Of a DNA stretch of 35,367 bases, positions 1 to 7,797 are shown piece by piece (the first letter of the stretch is position 1; each line of letters begins with the position of its first letter). The DNA is from an uncultured Pelagibacteraceae bacterium (GTDB lineage Bacteria; Pseudomonadota; Alphaproteobacteria; Pelagibacterales; Pelagibacteraceae): NCBI GenBank assembly GCA_902573865.1, contig CACGLI010000008.1:1-35367 (forward strand), in the 5' to 3' direction. The notes below the pieces were generated by a model. It saw only the letters and a list, made by a program, of their open reading frames with translations, did not search any database and was not told the DNA's origin. Both the position numbers and the translations under genes were made by a program.

Positions 1-1
1 A

Positions 2-1102
2 TCATCACTTAGTATACGGGAAAAAATTCTTTCTTTAGATTTTATTTTAGTTTTTTCAATTCTAATACTAGGTTTAATGAGTATGTTCGCAATGTATTCA
101 ACGGATGGAGGAGAATTTAAATACCATACAAAAAGTCACATAATTAGATTTTGCGTTTTCTTTACTATGTTTTTAATCTTATCTTTTTTTCAAATAAGGT
201 TTTGGTACAAGACAAGCACACTGTTTTATATTATAATATTTTTACTTTTATTGGGCGTTAAATATTTTGGTTTAACTTCTTCCGGATCACAAAGGTGGCT
301 TAATTTATATTTTATGAATTTACAACCATCTGAACTAATGAAAGTTGCTTTGATTTTGTTTTTATCAAAATATTATCACCGAATATCAACTACTGATGTC
401 AATCGAGTAAAACATTTGTTTTTACCTATTGTTGTTCTTGTTGCACCCGTTTTACTAGTTGTAACGCAGCCTGATCTAGGAACTTCGATATTAATAGCAA
501 TTGGAGGAGTGGTAGTTGCATGGCTTGCAGGGGTGAGAGTTAAATTTTTTACTTATGCAACAATACTTTTTGTCTCTTTAATGCCAATCGCCATTTCTTT
601 TTTGAAACCTTATCAAAAAGCTAGAATCCTAACTTTCCTTAATCCTGATCGTGATCCTCTGGGAGCAGGATATCAAATAATTCAATCGAAAATTGCAATA
701 GGTTCTGGCGGAATATTTGGAAAAGGTTTTTTAAACGGTTCACAAAGTTATTTAGATTATTTACCTGAGAAACATACAGATTTCATATTTACCTTATTTT
801 CAGAAGAATTCGGATTTATAGGATCAATTTCAATTTTAGCTTTATACAGTCTGATTATTTATAGAATAGTTCAAATTGGAAATGTCACTAGAAGTAGTTT
901 TGGAAAACTTTATTGTTATTCTTTCGCCACTGCTTTTTTTGTCTATGTTGCTGTAAATATGGGCATGGTTTTAGGCTTACTACCAATAGTGGGAGCTCCT
1001 CTTCCAATAATGTCATATGGTGGCTCATCAATGATGGCCATGATGATTGCGCTTGGAATAGCAATGTCCTGCAAGATATATAAAGATACTCCTGTAAATT
1101 AA
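2..1102 (+). CDS. rodA: Peptidoglycan glycosyltransferase RodA (SEDS family), 5'-truncated by window edge
   Basis: RodA polymerises lipid II into glycan strands for lateral wall growth, working with PBP2 in the inner membrane. The frame stays open from the ATG at 77 back to base 2 (codons reading SSLSIREKILSLDF), so the gene starts before the window; the ATG at 77 lies inside the first membrane segment and is not the true start. About 366 residues are visible, close to full family length. Typical SEDS features are the loop motif PDLGTS and the C-terminal GLLPIVGAPLPIMSYGGSS block, with about ten hydrophobic segments. FtsW is the main alternative, but the LPIVGAPLPIMSYGGSS form and the neighbouring bactofilin favour RodA. 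Confidence 0.9.
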   Translation, partial: SSLSIREKILSLDFILVFSILILGLMSMFAMYSTDGGEFKYHTKSHIIRFCVFFTMFLILSFFQIRFWYKTSTLFYIIIFLLLLGVKYFGLTSSGSQRWLNLYFMNLQPSELMKVALILFLSKYYHRISTTDVNRVKHLFLPIVVLVAPVLLVVTQPDLGTSILIAIGGVVVAWLAGVRVKFFTYATILFVSLMPIAISFLKPYQKARILTFLNPDRDPLGAGYQIIQSKIAIGSGGIFGKGFLNGSQSYLDYLPEKHTDFIFTLFSEEFGFIGSISILALYSLIIYRIVQIGNVTRSSFGKLYCYSFATAFFVYVAVNMGMVLGLLPIVGAPLPIMSYGGSSMMAMMIALGIAMSCKIYKDTPVN

Positions 1103-1187
1103 TCATTTAAATTAAAACCAAAATGGCCAAAAAAAACTAAATTAAAGCTTGATATGTTGCTAATCAGATGATCTAATCAAATTATAA

Positions 1188-1643
1188 ATGTTTGGAGATA
1201 AAAAAAAATTATTAAACGACTCTGAGAGATCTCTCATAAGTGAGACAGTTAGTATTGATGGAACTGTAAATAGTTCAGGCGCTATTGATATTGCCGGGCT
1301 GATAAAAGGACCTGTATTTTCAAAAGAGCTTGTAGTCAAAGAGACTGGGTCGGTCTCAGGATCAATTGAAGCAGACCAAGTAGAAGTTTACGGTCATATT
1401 GATGGAAAAATATCTGCTGAGAATGTAGTTATAGGGAACACAGGAGTTGTTAAGGGTGATATTGAATTTTCAAATAATTTAAGAACAGAAAATGGAGCTG
1501 ATATAGAGGGCTACATCAAAAAAATGCCTTCAAAATCAAAATCAGCAGGTGATTTTTTATTTTCAAAGACAAAAGACGAGAAAAAGAAGAAAAACGGAAA
1601 ACCAGAGCAAGTTGTAAATAAAGAATCAGAAGCTCTAATATAA
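1188..1643 (+). CDS. Bactofilin (polymer-forming cytoskeletal protein)
   Basis: Bactofilins polymerise without nucleotide into membrane-associated filaments that place cell-wall enzymes. The 151-residue protein has a short charged N terminus, then a core (about residues 20-112) of regularly spaced V/I/G residues such as VSIDGTVNSSGAIDIAG, VEVYGHIDGKISAENVVIG and GVVKGDIE, the pattern of the DUF583 right-handed beta-helix. It ends in a Lys/Glu-rich disordered tail. It lies 85 bp after rodA on the same strand, which fits a morphogenesis role. The ATG has no clear Shine-Dalgarno sequence (upstream is A/T only), so initiation may be weak or unusual. Family assignment is firm; the role in this small curved cell type is inference. 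Confidence 0.85.
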   Translation: MFGDKKKLLNDSERSLISETVSIDGTVNSSGAIDIAGLIKGPVFSKELVVKETGSVSGSIEADQVEVYGHIDGKISAENVVIGNTGVVKGDIEFSNNLRTENGADIEGYIKKMPSKSKSAGDFLFSKTKDEKKKKNGKPEQVVNKESEALI

Positions 1644-1689
1644 TCTACCGCACTATAAATCCTAGAGACATTAGCATATACTACTTTAA

Positions 1690-2937
1690 ATGAGTGGATA
1701 TAAATGTAAATCTGTTGGTATAGTTGGTGCAGGCATTCAGGGAGTTTGTGCTGGACTTCATATTCAAAAAAAAGGAATACCAGTAACAATATTTGACAAA
1801 CAGGAGCCTGGCATGATGGCTTCCTATGGAAATGCTGGTCACTTTTCACCTTACGCAGTTCTACAGTTAAATCGACCTGACATAATATTTGATGTTCCAA
1901 AAATGCTTTTAAGTTCCTATGGACCTCTGGCACTTAAATGGAACTATATTCCAAAGATGTTACCTTGGATTCTTAAATATTTTAAATCATCAACAAAAAA
2001 AAATATGATGCATACTGCAAAGTATATGCATCAGATATTAAATTTATCTCTTGATGCTTATGACGATATGTTTAAAGAAATTGATACTACTAATTTGGTT
2101 GAGAGAAAAGGAATCATATATGTTTGGACCAATAAAAATAAAAAAAGCAGAGAATTAGAAATTAAAGTAAGAGAAGAGCTCGGCGTTAAGCAAAAGATTA
2201 TTAGCAAAGAAGAAATTTTAGATTTAGAGCCAAATTTAAATCCGGTTTTTGATGCTGGCGCATATTATGACTATGCATATCATGCCAGAGATCCTCATGG
2301 AATTTTGAAAAAATTATTTGAATTATTTGTAAAAAAAGGTGGTCAGTTTCAAAAATGTGAAGTGAAAGATATCAGACAAACTAGCCACAATAGTTCTGAA
2401 ATTATAACACCAGAAAAAAAGTATAATTTCGAAAAGATCGTATTGGCTTGTGGAGCATTTTCAAAATATTTTACTGATAAGCTTGGTGAGAATATTCCTT
2501 TAGATACTGAAAGAGGATACCATGTGCATTTTGAGTCGATGGAACATTTGATTTCTAGACCTGTTATTTTTTTAGATAGAGGTTTCGGAATGACACCAAT
2601 GAACCAAGGTTTAAGAGCAGTAGGAACTGTTGAGCTGGGGGGGTTAAAAAATCCCATATCCAAAAAAAGAATAGAGTATATTGTAAAATGCGCGAAAGAA
2701 CTGCTTCCTCAATTAAAAGAACATAAAGATGAATGGTTAGGATTTAGACCCACACTACCTGATTTTTTACCTGTGATTGGACCCTCTTCTAAGTTTAAAA
2801 ATATCATTTATTCTTTTGGCCACCAACATCTCGGATGGACTTTAGGTGCAATCACTGGAAAAATTGTATCTGGTATTATTTCAGGAGAGAATACAAATTT
2901 AGATTTACAACCATATAGTTCTAAAAGATTTAACTAG
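1690..2937 (+). CDS. FAD-dependent D-amino acid dehydrogenase / DAO-family oxidoreductase (DadA-like)
   Basis: Predicted flavoprotein that oxidatively deaminates an amino acid to a 2-oxo acid. The 415-residue protein opens with the dinucleotide-binding fold GIVGAGIQGVCAGLHIQKKG (about residues 10-29), then the DAO-family segment with SYGNAGHFSPYAV. The C-terminal half has WLGFRPTLPDFLPVIGPS and the FAD-contacting GHQHLGWTLGAITGKI. This matches the DadA-like branch of the glycine/D-amino acid oxidase superfamily. It is followed 7 bp later by an EamA transporter and then a hydroxyacid dehydrogenase, suggesting a small catabolic or exchange operon. Substrate cannot be told from sequence; L-2-hydroxyglutarate oxidase (LhgO) was considered but its pattern is not what I see. 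Confidence 0.8.
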   Translation: MSGYKCKSVGIVGAGIQGVCAGLHIQKKGIPVTIFDKQEPGMMASYGNAGHFSPYAVLQLNRPDIIFDVPKMLLSSYGPLALKWNYIPKMLPWILKYFKSSTKKNMMHTAKYMHQILNLSLDAYDDMFKEIDTTNLVERKGIIYVWTNKNKKSRELEIKVREELGVKQKIISKEEILDLEPNLNPVFDAGAYYDYAYHARDPHGILKKLFELFVKKGGQFQKCEVKDIRQTSHNSSEIITPEKKYNFEKIVLACGAFSKYFTDKLGENIPLDTERGYHVHFESMEHLISRPVIFLDRGFGMTPMNQGLRAVGTVELGGLKNPISKKRIEYIVKCAKELLPQLKEHKDEWLGFRPTLPDFLPVIGPSSKFKNIIYSFGHQHLGWTLGAITGKIVSGIISGENTNLDLQPYSSKRFN

Positions 2938-2944
2938 GATTTTT

Positions 2945-3835
2945 TTGTCTAAAAATTATTTAGCTTATACTTTTCTTACTTTCGCTGCTCTATTCTGGTC
3001 AGGAAATTTTATTGTTGGAAAATTTGCAACTTTATTTGAAGTTCCGCCACTTACTCTAAATTTTTTAAGATGGGTCATGGTATGGTTCATATTGGTACCC
3101 TTTACTATTAAAGAAATTTTGGCAAAGAAGGATTATATAAAAAAAAACTTTTTTACTATTGGATTAATGGGAATATTGTCAATAAGCACCTTCAACTCAG
3201 TAGTTTATTTTGCCTTAAACTTTACTCAAGTCATAAATGCTGTTTTAATGTTAGCTGCTATTCCTCCAATGATTATTATTTTTTCATCAGTAATGCAAAT
3301 TGAAAAAACAAATATATTTCAACTTTCTGGATTATTTTTATCAATCATTGGAGTTGGAACAATCATTTCTAATGCAGATATTCAAAAAATAATTTCCTTA
3401 AGTTTTAATAAGGGAGATATATGGATGCTAGTTTGTGTTTTGAGTTGGTCATTATATTCAACATTGCTTAAAAAAAATAAATTTGAATTATCTCAATTTT
3501 CTTTAATTCAAATTATGGTTTCTGTAGGATTAATATTTTTAGTCCCACAATTTCTATATGAACAATCAATAGGATTAGAAATTAAAATAAATAAAGCATC
3601 TATTTTTATTTTATTGTATGTAGTCATCTTTCCTGCAATCGCTGCTTATTATTGTTGGCAGAAGGCCATTGAACTAATAGGACCAAATAGATCATCGATG
3701 TTCATTCAGTTAATGCCACTTTTCAGCGCAGTATTGGCAATAATAATTTTTAAAGAAAGATTTCAATTATTTCATTTTATTGGCGCAACTTTTATAATTT
3801 CTGGTATTTATTTATCTAATAGGAAAATTCAATGA
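2945..3835 (+). CDS. EamA/DMT-family inner-membrane transporter
   Basis: Member of the drug/metabolite transporter superfamily, typically exporters of amino acids or other metabolites. The 296-residue protein has ten hydrophobic segments arranged as two EamA repeats, with the N-terminal FAALFWSGNFIVGKFA and the second-half signature around WMLVCVLSWSLYSTLLKK; the end reads FHFIGATFIISGIYLSNR, usual for the family. The start is a TTG 7 bp after the preceding stop, because no ATG lies near the first membrane segment. It overlaps the next gene by 4 bp (ATGA). Context suggests it moves a substrate or product of the flanking oxidoreductases, but the compound is unknown. Confidence 0.85.
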   Translation: MSKNYLAYTFLTFAALFWSGNFIVGKFATLFEVPPLTLNFLRWVMVWFILVPFTIKEILAKKDYIKKNFFTIGLMGILSISTFNSVVYFALNFTQVINAVLMLAAIPPMIIIFSSVMQIEKTNIFQLSGLFLSIIGVGTIISNADIQKIISLSFNKGDIWMLVCVLSWSLYSTLLKKNKFELSQFSLIQIMVSVGLIFLVPQFLYEQSIGLEIKINKASIFILLYVVIFPAIAAYYCWQKAIELIGPNRSSMFIQLMPLFSAVLAIIIFKERFQLFHFIGATFIISGIYLSNRKIQ

Positions 3836-4782
3836 TTAAAGTAGCAGTACTAGATGACTATCAAAATATTTTTAAAGAAATTGTAGATATTGAAAAATTT
3901 AGAGAAAAATATGATTTTAAAATTTTTAATGAAGCATTCAATGATGAGAATGAGGCTATTCTAGCTTTGGAAGAATTTGAAGTATTATTAATAATGAGGG
4001 AGAGAACCCCCATGACAAAAACTTTATTAAATAATTTGCCAAAGCTTAAATACATTATGACATCAGGCATGCGTAATAATTCAATAGATTTTGAAGTTAC
4101 AAAAAAAAGGGGGATAGTGGTTTGTGGAACAGAAATTAATTCAAATCCAACGGCTGAGATTACTTGGGCCTTGATCTTGGGTCTTTTAAGAAATGTTAAA
4201 CAAGAAATTGATAACATGTTTCAAGGTTATTGGCAGAACACAATTGGTTTTGAATTAAAAGGGAAAAGAATAGGTTTGATTGGTCTTGGAAAGATTGGTA
4301 CCCAAGTTGCAAAAGTTGCTAAAGCTTTTAATATGGAAGTATCCGCCTGGAGCGAAAATCTTAACCTAGCACACGCAAATGATCTTGATGTTTTACCAAT
4401 GTCTAAAAATGATTTGTTAAAAACATCAGATATTTTATCAATTCATGTGGTAATGGGTGAAAGATATAAAAATTTAATTACAAAAAAAGAGTTTCAAATT
4501 ATGAAAAAAAATTCAATTTTAATAAATACTTCCAGGGGGCCAATAGTAAACGAGAGTGATTTAATTGAGGCACTTCAAAATGATACAATTGCTGGAGCTG
4601 GTCTTGATGTTTTCGATAAAGAACCTTTACCTCAAGACCATAAACTAAGATTTTTGAATAACGCACTTTTATTTCCTCATATAGGCTATGTCACATTTGA
4701 AAATTATTCAAAATTCTATACTCAAATGATGGAAAACCTGGAATCTTGTCTAAAAAACAAGCCATTAAGGGTATTAATGTAA
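3832..4782 (+). CDS. D-isomer-specific 2-hydroxyacid dehydrogenase
   Basis: NAD(P)-dependent reductase/dehydrogenase interconverting a 2-oxo acid and a D-2-hydroxyacid in the cytoplasm. In 316 residues it shows the Rossmann motif IGLIGLGKIGTQVAK (about residues 145-160), ILINTSRGPIVNESDLIEAL with the catalytic Arg, DVFDKEPLP with the catalytic Glu and HIGY with the catalytic His. It is shorter than PGDH-type SerA and lacks an ACT domain, so phosphoglycerate dehydrogenase for serine synthesis is less likely. Coupled by a 4-bp overlap to the EamA gene. An amino-acid oxidase that yields a 2-oxo acid, followed by this enzyme, could convert an amino acid to a hydroxyacid; that link is inference. 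Confidence 0.85.
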   Translation: MIKVAVLDDYQNIFKEIVDIEKFREKYDFKIFNEAFNDENEAILALEEFEVLLIMRERTPMTKTLLNNLPKLKYIMTSGMRNNSIDFEVTKKRGIVVCGTEINSNPTAEITWALILGLLRNVKQEIDNMFQGYWQNTIGFELKGKRIGLIGLGKIGTQVAKVAKAFNMEVSAWSENLNLAHANDLDVLPMSKNDLLKTSDILSIHVVMGERYKNLITKKEFQIMKKNSILINTSRGPIVNESDLIEALQNDTIAGAGLDVFDKEPLPQDHKLRFLNNALLFPHIGYVTFENYSKFYTQMMENLESCLKNKPLRVLM

Positions 4783-4796
4783 TTTCTTTCAATTTA

Positions 4797-4865
4797 GGGT
4801 TGTTGTTGATAAGCTCAGTATGGGACACTGATTTGTTTTTTTTTTGTAAAAATATGTCACAACCC
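4797..4865 (+). promoter_or_regulatory. Possible structured leader of the lipoprotein gene, with weak terminator-like hairpin
   Basis: A 7-bp inverted repeat (GGGTTGT at 4797-4803, ACAACCC at 4859-4865) closes a roughly 69-nt segment that ends just before the ribosome-binding region of the lipoprotein gene. Inside it, TCAGT (4815-4819) pairs with ACTGA (4827-4831), and a run of ten T residues follows shortly after. It could be a terminator for the upstream operon, a leader structure for the lipoprotein gene, or both. Only the pairing is seen; function is a guess. Confidence 0.35.
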
Positions 4866-4875
4866 CGATGGAAGT

Positions 4876-5220
4876 ATGAAAAAAATTTTAATAAGTTTGG
4901 TTAGTCTTTTATTTTTGAGTGGCTGCATCGAAACAGCCTCACTAATGGCGCCAATGTCAGGTGTAGCGAGCGGTAAAGTAGCTCAGACCACTATTAACTC
5001 TGCAGTTAGCTTCGGAATAAAAAAGAAAACAGGTAAATCACCTGTGGAGCATGCAATTAATCTCGCTGAACAAAATAACAAGCCTACAAAAATTAAGAAA
5101 AAAAAATGTATATCGTTTTTAGAAAATACTTCTCAAGAACTATGCTCTAAATTAGATGATAAATTTGTCAAAATTCAGAGTGCCATAGAAAAAAAATATC
5201 AAATTAAAAGATTAGATTAA
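4876..5220 (+). CDS. Small predicted lipoprotein of unknown function
   Basis: A 114-residue protein with a lipoprotein signal: MKK, a hydrophobic stretch ISLVSLLFL and lipobox LSGC with the acylated Cys at about residue 17. After a small-residue region (SLMAPMSGVASGKVAQ) the rest is very Lys-rich (KIKKKK) and hydrophilic, with two further Cys residues near CISFLENTSQELCSKL that could form a disulfide in the periplasm. I do not recognise a named family. A GGAAG sequence lies immediately before the ATG. It converges on guaC, with only 6 bp between the stop codons. Confidence 0.7.
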   Translation: MKKILISLVSLLFLSGCIETASLMAPMSGVASGKVAQTTINSAVSFGIKKKTGKSPVEHAINLAEQNNKPTKIKKKKCISFLENTSQELCSKLDDKFVKIQSAIEKKYQIKRLD

Positions 5221-5226
5221 GATTTT

Positions 5227-6261
5227 TTATTTGGTAAATGTATCATTAAATTGATTTGATACTCTAACAAAAGTTGTACATTTACTAAGTTCTTTTAATG
5301 ATCTCGCGCCAACATAAGTACAACTGCTTCTTACTCCACCCAAGATATTTATAACTGTATCATTAATTTTTCCTCTATATTTTAATAGAACTTCTCTACC
5401 TTCGCTACTTCGATAACCGTTTAAACCACCGTAGTGTCTCTCATTTGCTACCTCAGAACTTGAGCCATAAAATTGAATAAATTTTTCTCCACTCTTCTCT
5501 ATAATATTTCCTTTTCCTTCATCATGACCTGCTAACATTCCACCTAGCATTACAAAATCAGCACCACCTCCAAATCCTTTGGCAACATCGCCAGGGCAAG
5601 TACAGCCACCATCTGCAATTATATGTGCTCCTAATCCATGCGCAGCATCTGCACACTCAATTACTGCACTTAGTTGAGGATAGCCAACTCCTGTTTGAAT
5701 TCTTGTAGTGCATACACTTCCAGGTCCTATCCCAACTTTTACAATATCTGCACCACTTAATATTAATTCTTGTGTCATATCTGCAGTAACAACATTGCCA
5801 GCAATTATTGTCTTTGTAGGATATTTATCTCTTACAGATTTTACAAATTTACTAAAATGTTCTGAATAACCATTAGCTACATCAATACAAATAAATTGAA
5901 AAAAACTACACTCTTTAAGTATCTCTGAAACTCGATTAAAATCGTCTTCTCGTGTTCCCATACTCAAGACTATATTTTTAAAAATGTTTTTTACTTTTTT
6001 ATCAGACTTAATCATTTTTAAGTCGTGTTGTTTTGTTAAACATGTAATCATTTCGAATTCGGATAATTTTTCTGCAATTCCTAATTCACCTACACCGTCC
6101 ATATTTGCGGCCATTATAGGAATTCCAGACCACTCGTGATTACTATATTTAAATTTGTAAGTTCTTTTAAGATTGACGTCTTTTCTACTTTGTAAAGTAC
6201 TTCTTTTAGGTCTAAACAAAACGTCAGAATAATCTAATTTTATATCTTCTTCTATTCTCAT
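5227..6261 (-). CDS. guaC: GMP reductase
   Basis: GuaC reduces GMP to IMP with NADPH and releases ammonia, returning guanine nucleotides to the purine pool. The 344 residues match the usual length of bacterial GuaC (about 346) and form one TIM barrel without the CBS domains of IMP dehydrogenase. Motifs: MAANMDGVG near residue 50-58, catalytic-loop [11 protein letters not shown] with the Cys at about residue 184, [15 protein letters not shown], and [13 protein letters not shown]. Transcribed from the same strand as metY but separated from it by a 146-bp gap with a hairpin and a DnaA-box-like sequence. IMP dehydrogenase is the only close alternative; length and the GHDE segment argue for GuaC. 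Confidence 0.93.
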   Translation of the reverse strand: MRIEEDIKLDYSDVLFRPKRSTLQSRKDVNLKRTYKFKYSNHEWSGIPIMAANMDGVGELGIAEKLSEFEMITCLTKQHDLKMIKSDKKVKNIFKNIVLSMGTREDDFNRVSEILKECSFFQFICIDVANGYSEHFSKFVKSVRDKYPTKTIIAGNVVTADMTQELILSGADIVKVGIGPGSVCTTRIQTGVGYPQLSAVIECADAAHGLGAHIIADGGCTCPGDVAKGFGGGADFVMLGGMLAGHDEGKGNIIEKSGEKFIQFYGSSSEVANERHYGGLNGYRSSEGREVLLKYRGKINDTVINILGGVRSSCTYVGARSLKELSKCTTFVRVSNQFNDTFTK

Positions 6262-6320
6262 TGAAATTTTATAATTTCTTTAATCTTATAATCATTTAAA
6301 ATTCCCACAAACTAAATGTC

Positions 6321-6329
6321 TGTGGATAA
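6321..6329 (-). promoter_or_regulatory. Consensus DnaA-box sequence upstream of guaC
   Basis: The minus strand reads TTATCCACA, a perfect match to the bacterial DnaA-box consensus, about 60 bp upstream of the guaC start codon. CCACA at 6304-6308 and TGTGG at 6321-6325 also form a short inverted repeat. One box by itself is not an origin and could occur by chance in AT-rich DNA; a regulatory role at guaC is possible. Confidence 0.35.
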
Positions 6330-6378
6330 TTGGAAATAATTTTATTGTAATCAGTATATTTTTTTTTGTTATTTATCT

Positions 6379-6399
6379 GCCCCACCGAAAAGGTGGGGC
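6379..6399 (-). terminator. Strong hairpin after metY without a U tract
   Basis: GCCCCACC (6379-6386) and GGTGGGGC (6392-6399) form an 8-bp GC-rich stem with a 5-nt loop, 8 bp beyond the metY stop codon. In the metY direction it is followed by AGATAAATAAC and not by a T run, so it is not a canonical intrinsic terminator. It may act as a 3'-end stabiliser or a Rho-linked or processed end. Confidence 0.5.
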
Positions 6400-6407
6400 T
6401 AGATTAG

Positions 6408-7700
6408 TTAAGCCGCCAAAGCTTGTTTTATATCTGTAACAATATCGTCTGGATGTTCTATACCAATAGATAATCTTACATATCCAGGTGTTACACCTGC
6501 AGCTAACATTTCTTTTTCTGTAAGCTGACTATGCGTTGTGGTTGCTGGGTGAATAGCTAAACTTCTAGCATCACCAATATTTGCAACATGATAAAGCATT
6601 TTTAAGTTATCAATGAACTTAGCTCCTGCTTCTTTAGTTCCAAGATCCATACCAATTAAAGATCCGTACCCACCTTGCATATATTTTTTAGCTCTATCTC
6701 TAATTTCACCTTGATAATTAGTTGGATAAATAACCTTTTTAACTTTTTTGTGACCATCTAAGAAATTAACAACTTTTTCTGCATTGCTACAATGTTGCTT
6801 CATTCTTAAAGCTACAGTTTCCAAACCCTGAATGATTTGAAAAGCATTAAATGGACTTAAAGGAGCACCTAAGTCTCTCAATAAAACCACTCTTGCTCTG
6901 ATAACAAATGGAATATTAGCTCCAGTTAGTTGTGGGACTGCATCTGCCCAAACTGCGCCATGATAACTTTGATCTGGCTCATTTAATAGAGGTTGTCTTT
7001 TTCTATCTTTGATCCAATCAAAATTTCCTCCGTCTACAATTATTCCTCCAATGGAAGTACCATGACCGCCAATATATTTTGTCAAAGAGTGCATTACTAT
7101 TGCAGCTCCATGAGCTAAAGGTTTACATATCACAGGCGAAGCTGTGTTATCGATAATTAAAGGAATACCTTTTTTTCTACCGATATCTGCAACTTCTTTA
7201 ATTGGAAAAACACGTAGATAAGGATTAGGAAGAGTCTCACCGTAGTAAGCTCTTGTTTTATCATCAGTCACTTTTTCAAAGTTTTTAGGATCCGCAGGAT
7301 CTGCGAATCTAACTTCAATACCTTGTTGTCTTAAAGTATTTTTAAACAAGTTAACTGTACCCCCATATAAATCAGTCGAAGCTACTATATTATCCCCAGC
7401 TTGTGCTAAGTTTTGTATACACATTGCTGAAGCTGCTTGACCCGATCCCACTGCACATGCTGCCACACCACCTTCAAGCGCTGCAACTCTTTTTTCTAGC
7501 ACATCTACAGTTGGGTTCATGATACGTGTGTAAATGTTACCAAACTCTTTAAGACCAAATAAATTTGCAGCATGTTCTGCATTTTTAAATTGGTAAGAAG
7601 TTGTTTGGTAAATTGGAACTGCTACTGCTGTAGTAGTAGGATCAGCTCTGTAATCACTACCATGTAAGCCAATAGTCTCAGGATGTTTAAAATCAGTCAT
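6408..7700 (-). CDS. metY: O-acetylhomoserine (thiol)-lyase
   Basis: PLP enzyme that makes homocysteine from O-acetylhomoserine and sulfide, and may also make methionine with methanethiol. The 430 residues are full length for the Cys/Met-metabolism PLP family. Visible are VAVPIYQTTSYQF, the SGQAA segment, LIIDNTASPV with the PLP-contacting Asp, and MHSLTKYIGGHG with the Schiff-base Lys at about residue 208. The long mid-region insert (around QPLLNEPDQSYHGAVW) is typical of MetY rather than MetB or MetZ. The ATG at 7700 follows AAGGGGG at a 7-nt distance. Its leader carries a SAM-II riboswitch and terminator, so expression should fall when S-adenosylmethionine is plentiful. SAR11 bacteria are known to need reduced sulfur, which makes this a key assimilation step. 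Confidence 0.95.
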   Translation of the reverse strand: MTDFKHPETIGLHGSDYRADPTTTAVAVPIYQTTSYQFKNAEHAANLFGLKEFGNIYTRIMNPTVDVLEKRVAALEGGVAACAVGSGQAASAMCIQNLAQAGDNIVASTDLYGGTVNLFKNTLRQQGIEVRFADPADPKNFEKVTDDKTRAYYGETLPNPYLRVFPIKEVADIGRKKGIPLIIDNTASPVICKPLAHGAAIVMHSLTKYIGGHGTSIGGIIVDGGNFDWIKDRKRQPLLNEPDQSYHGAVWADAVPQLTGANIPFVIRARVVLLRDLGAPLSPFNAFQIIQGLETVALRMKQHCSNAEKVVNFLDGHKKVKKVIYPTNYQGEIRDRAKKYMQGGYGSLIGMDLGTKEAGAKFIDNLKMLYHVANIGDARSLAIHPATTTHSQLTEKEMLAAGVTPGYVRLSIGIEHPDDIVTDIKQALAA

Positions 7701-7740
7701 TGATTTTCCCCCTTACGGTTTCTCTTATCGTTTCGTTCAT
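7693..7740 (-). CDS. Candidate leader ORF 2, 15 codons, overlapping the metY start
   Basis: ATG at 7740 encodes MNETIRETVRGKIND and stops at TGA 7695-7693, out of frame, 5 bases past the start of the metY ATG. A GGAG lies 5 nt before this ATG, a good Shine-Dalgarno sequence. The start overlaps the stop of a second small ORF upstream (ATGA). The arrangement suggests translational coupling into metY, with the metY ribosome-binding site (AAGGGGG) inside this ORF. No similarity to known attenuator peptides is obvious, and there is no Met-rich run beyond the start Met. Whether it is translated is unknown. Confidence 0.35.
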   Translation of the reverse strand: MNETIRETVRGKIND

Positions 7741-7797
7741 TTTTTCTCCGTCCTTCTGGAGAAGAATGAACGAGATTTAATTCTGTTCATCTTCTCC
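7735..7797 (-). promoter_or_regulatory. Alternative hairpins at the two leader start sites
   Basis: One 14-nt strand (minus strand, 7771-7758, GTTCATTCTTCTCC) is complementary both to the ribosome site and start of leader ORF 1 (7797-7785, GGAGAAGATGAAC, one bulge) and to those of leader ORF 2 (7749-7735, GGAGAAAAAATGAAC). Only one pairing can form at a time. The downstream version has 8+6 bp and an 8-nt loop; the upstream version has a 13-nt loop. Each hides a Shine-Dalgarno sequence, so translating ORF 1 would open the site of ORF 2. Pairing is seen directly; the switch is inferred. Confidence 0.5.
7737..7790 (-). CDS. Candidate leader ORF 1, 17 codons, upstream of metY
   Basis: ATG at 7790 encodes MNRIKSRSFFSRRTEKK, a very basic peptide, ending at TGA 7739-7737, which overlaps the ATG of leader ORF 2. 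AAGGAG (minus strand, 7799-7794) lies 3 nt before the ATG, a strong motif at short spacing. This motif is also the 3' end of the putative second riboswitch. If a SAM-V-type element blocks this site, the ORF could pass that control on to metY by coupled re-initiation. This is inference; the ORF could also be non-functional. Confidence 0.35.
   Translation of the reverse strand: MNRIKSRSFFSRRTEKK

Noticed and set aside
77-79. ATG at 77 as start of rodA
   Set aside because: The same frame is open to the window edge and encodes the expected upstream part of the first membrane segment.
1511-1933. 140-codon minus-strand ORF across the bactofilin end and the oxidase start
   Set aside because: Lies opposite two well-supported genes, has no recognisable domain, and arises from complement of Lys-rich and AT-rich codons.
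1690-2937. L-2-hydroxyglutarate oxidase (LhgO) to complete the glaH pathway
   Set aside because: Motifs agree with DadA-like amino-acid oxidases and the gene lies about 18 kb from glaH.
3861-4217. 118-codon minus-strand ORF inside the hydroxyacid dehydrogenase gene
   Set aside because: Opposite strand of a gene with complete catalytic motifs; no own motifs.
6301-6330. Replication origin suggested by a DnaA box
   Set aside because: Only one consensus box, no box cluster or AT-rich unwinding element arrangement, and no dnaA or dnaN nearby.
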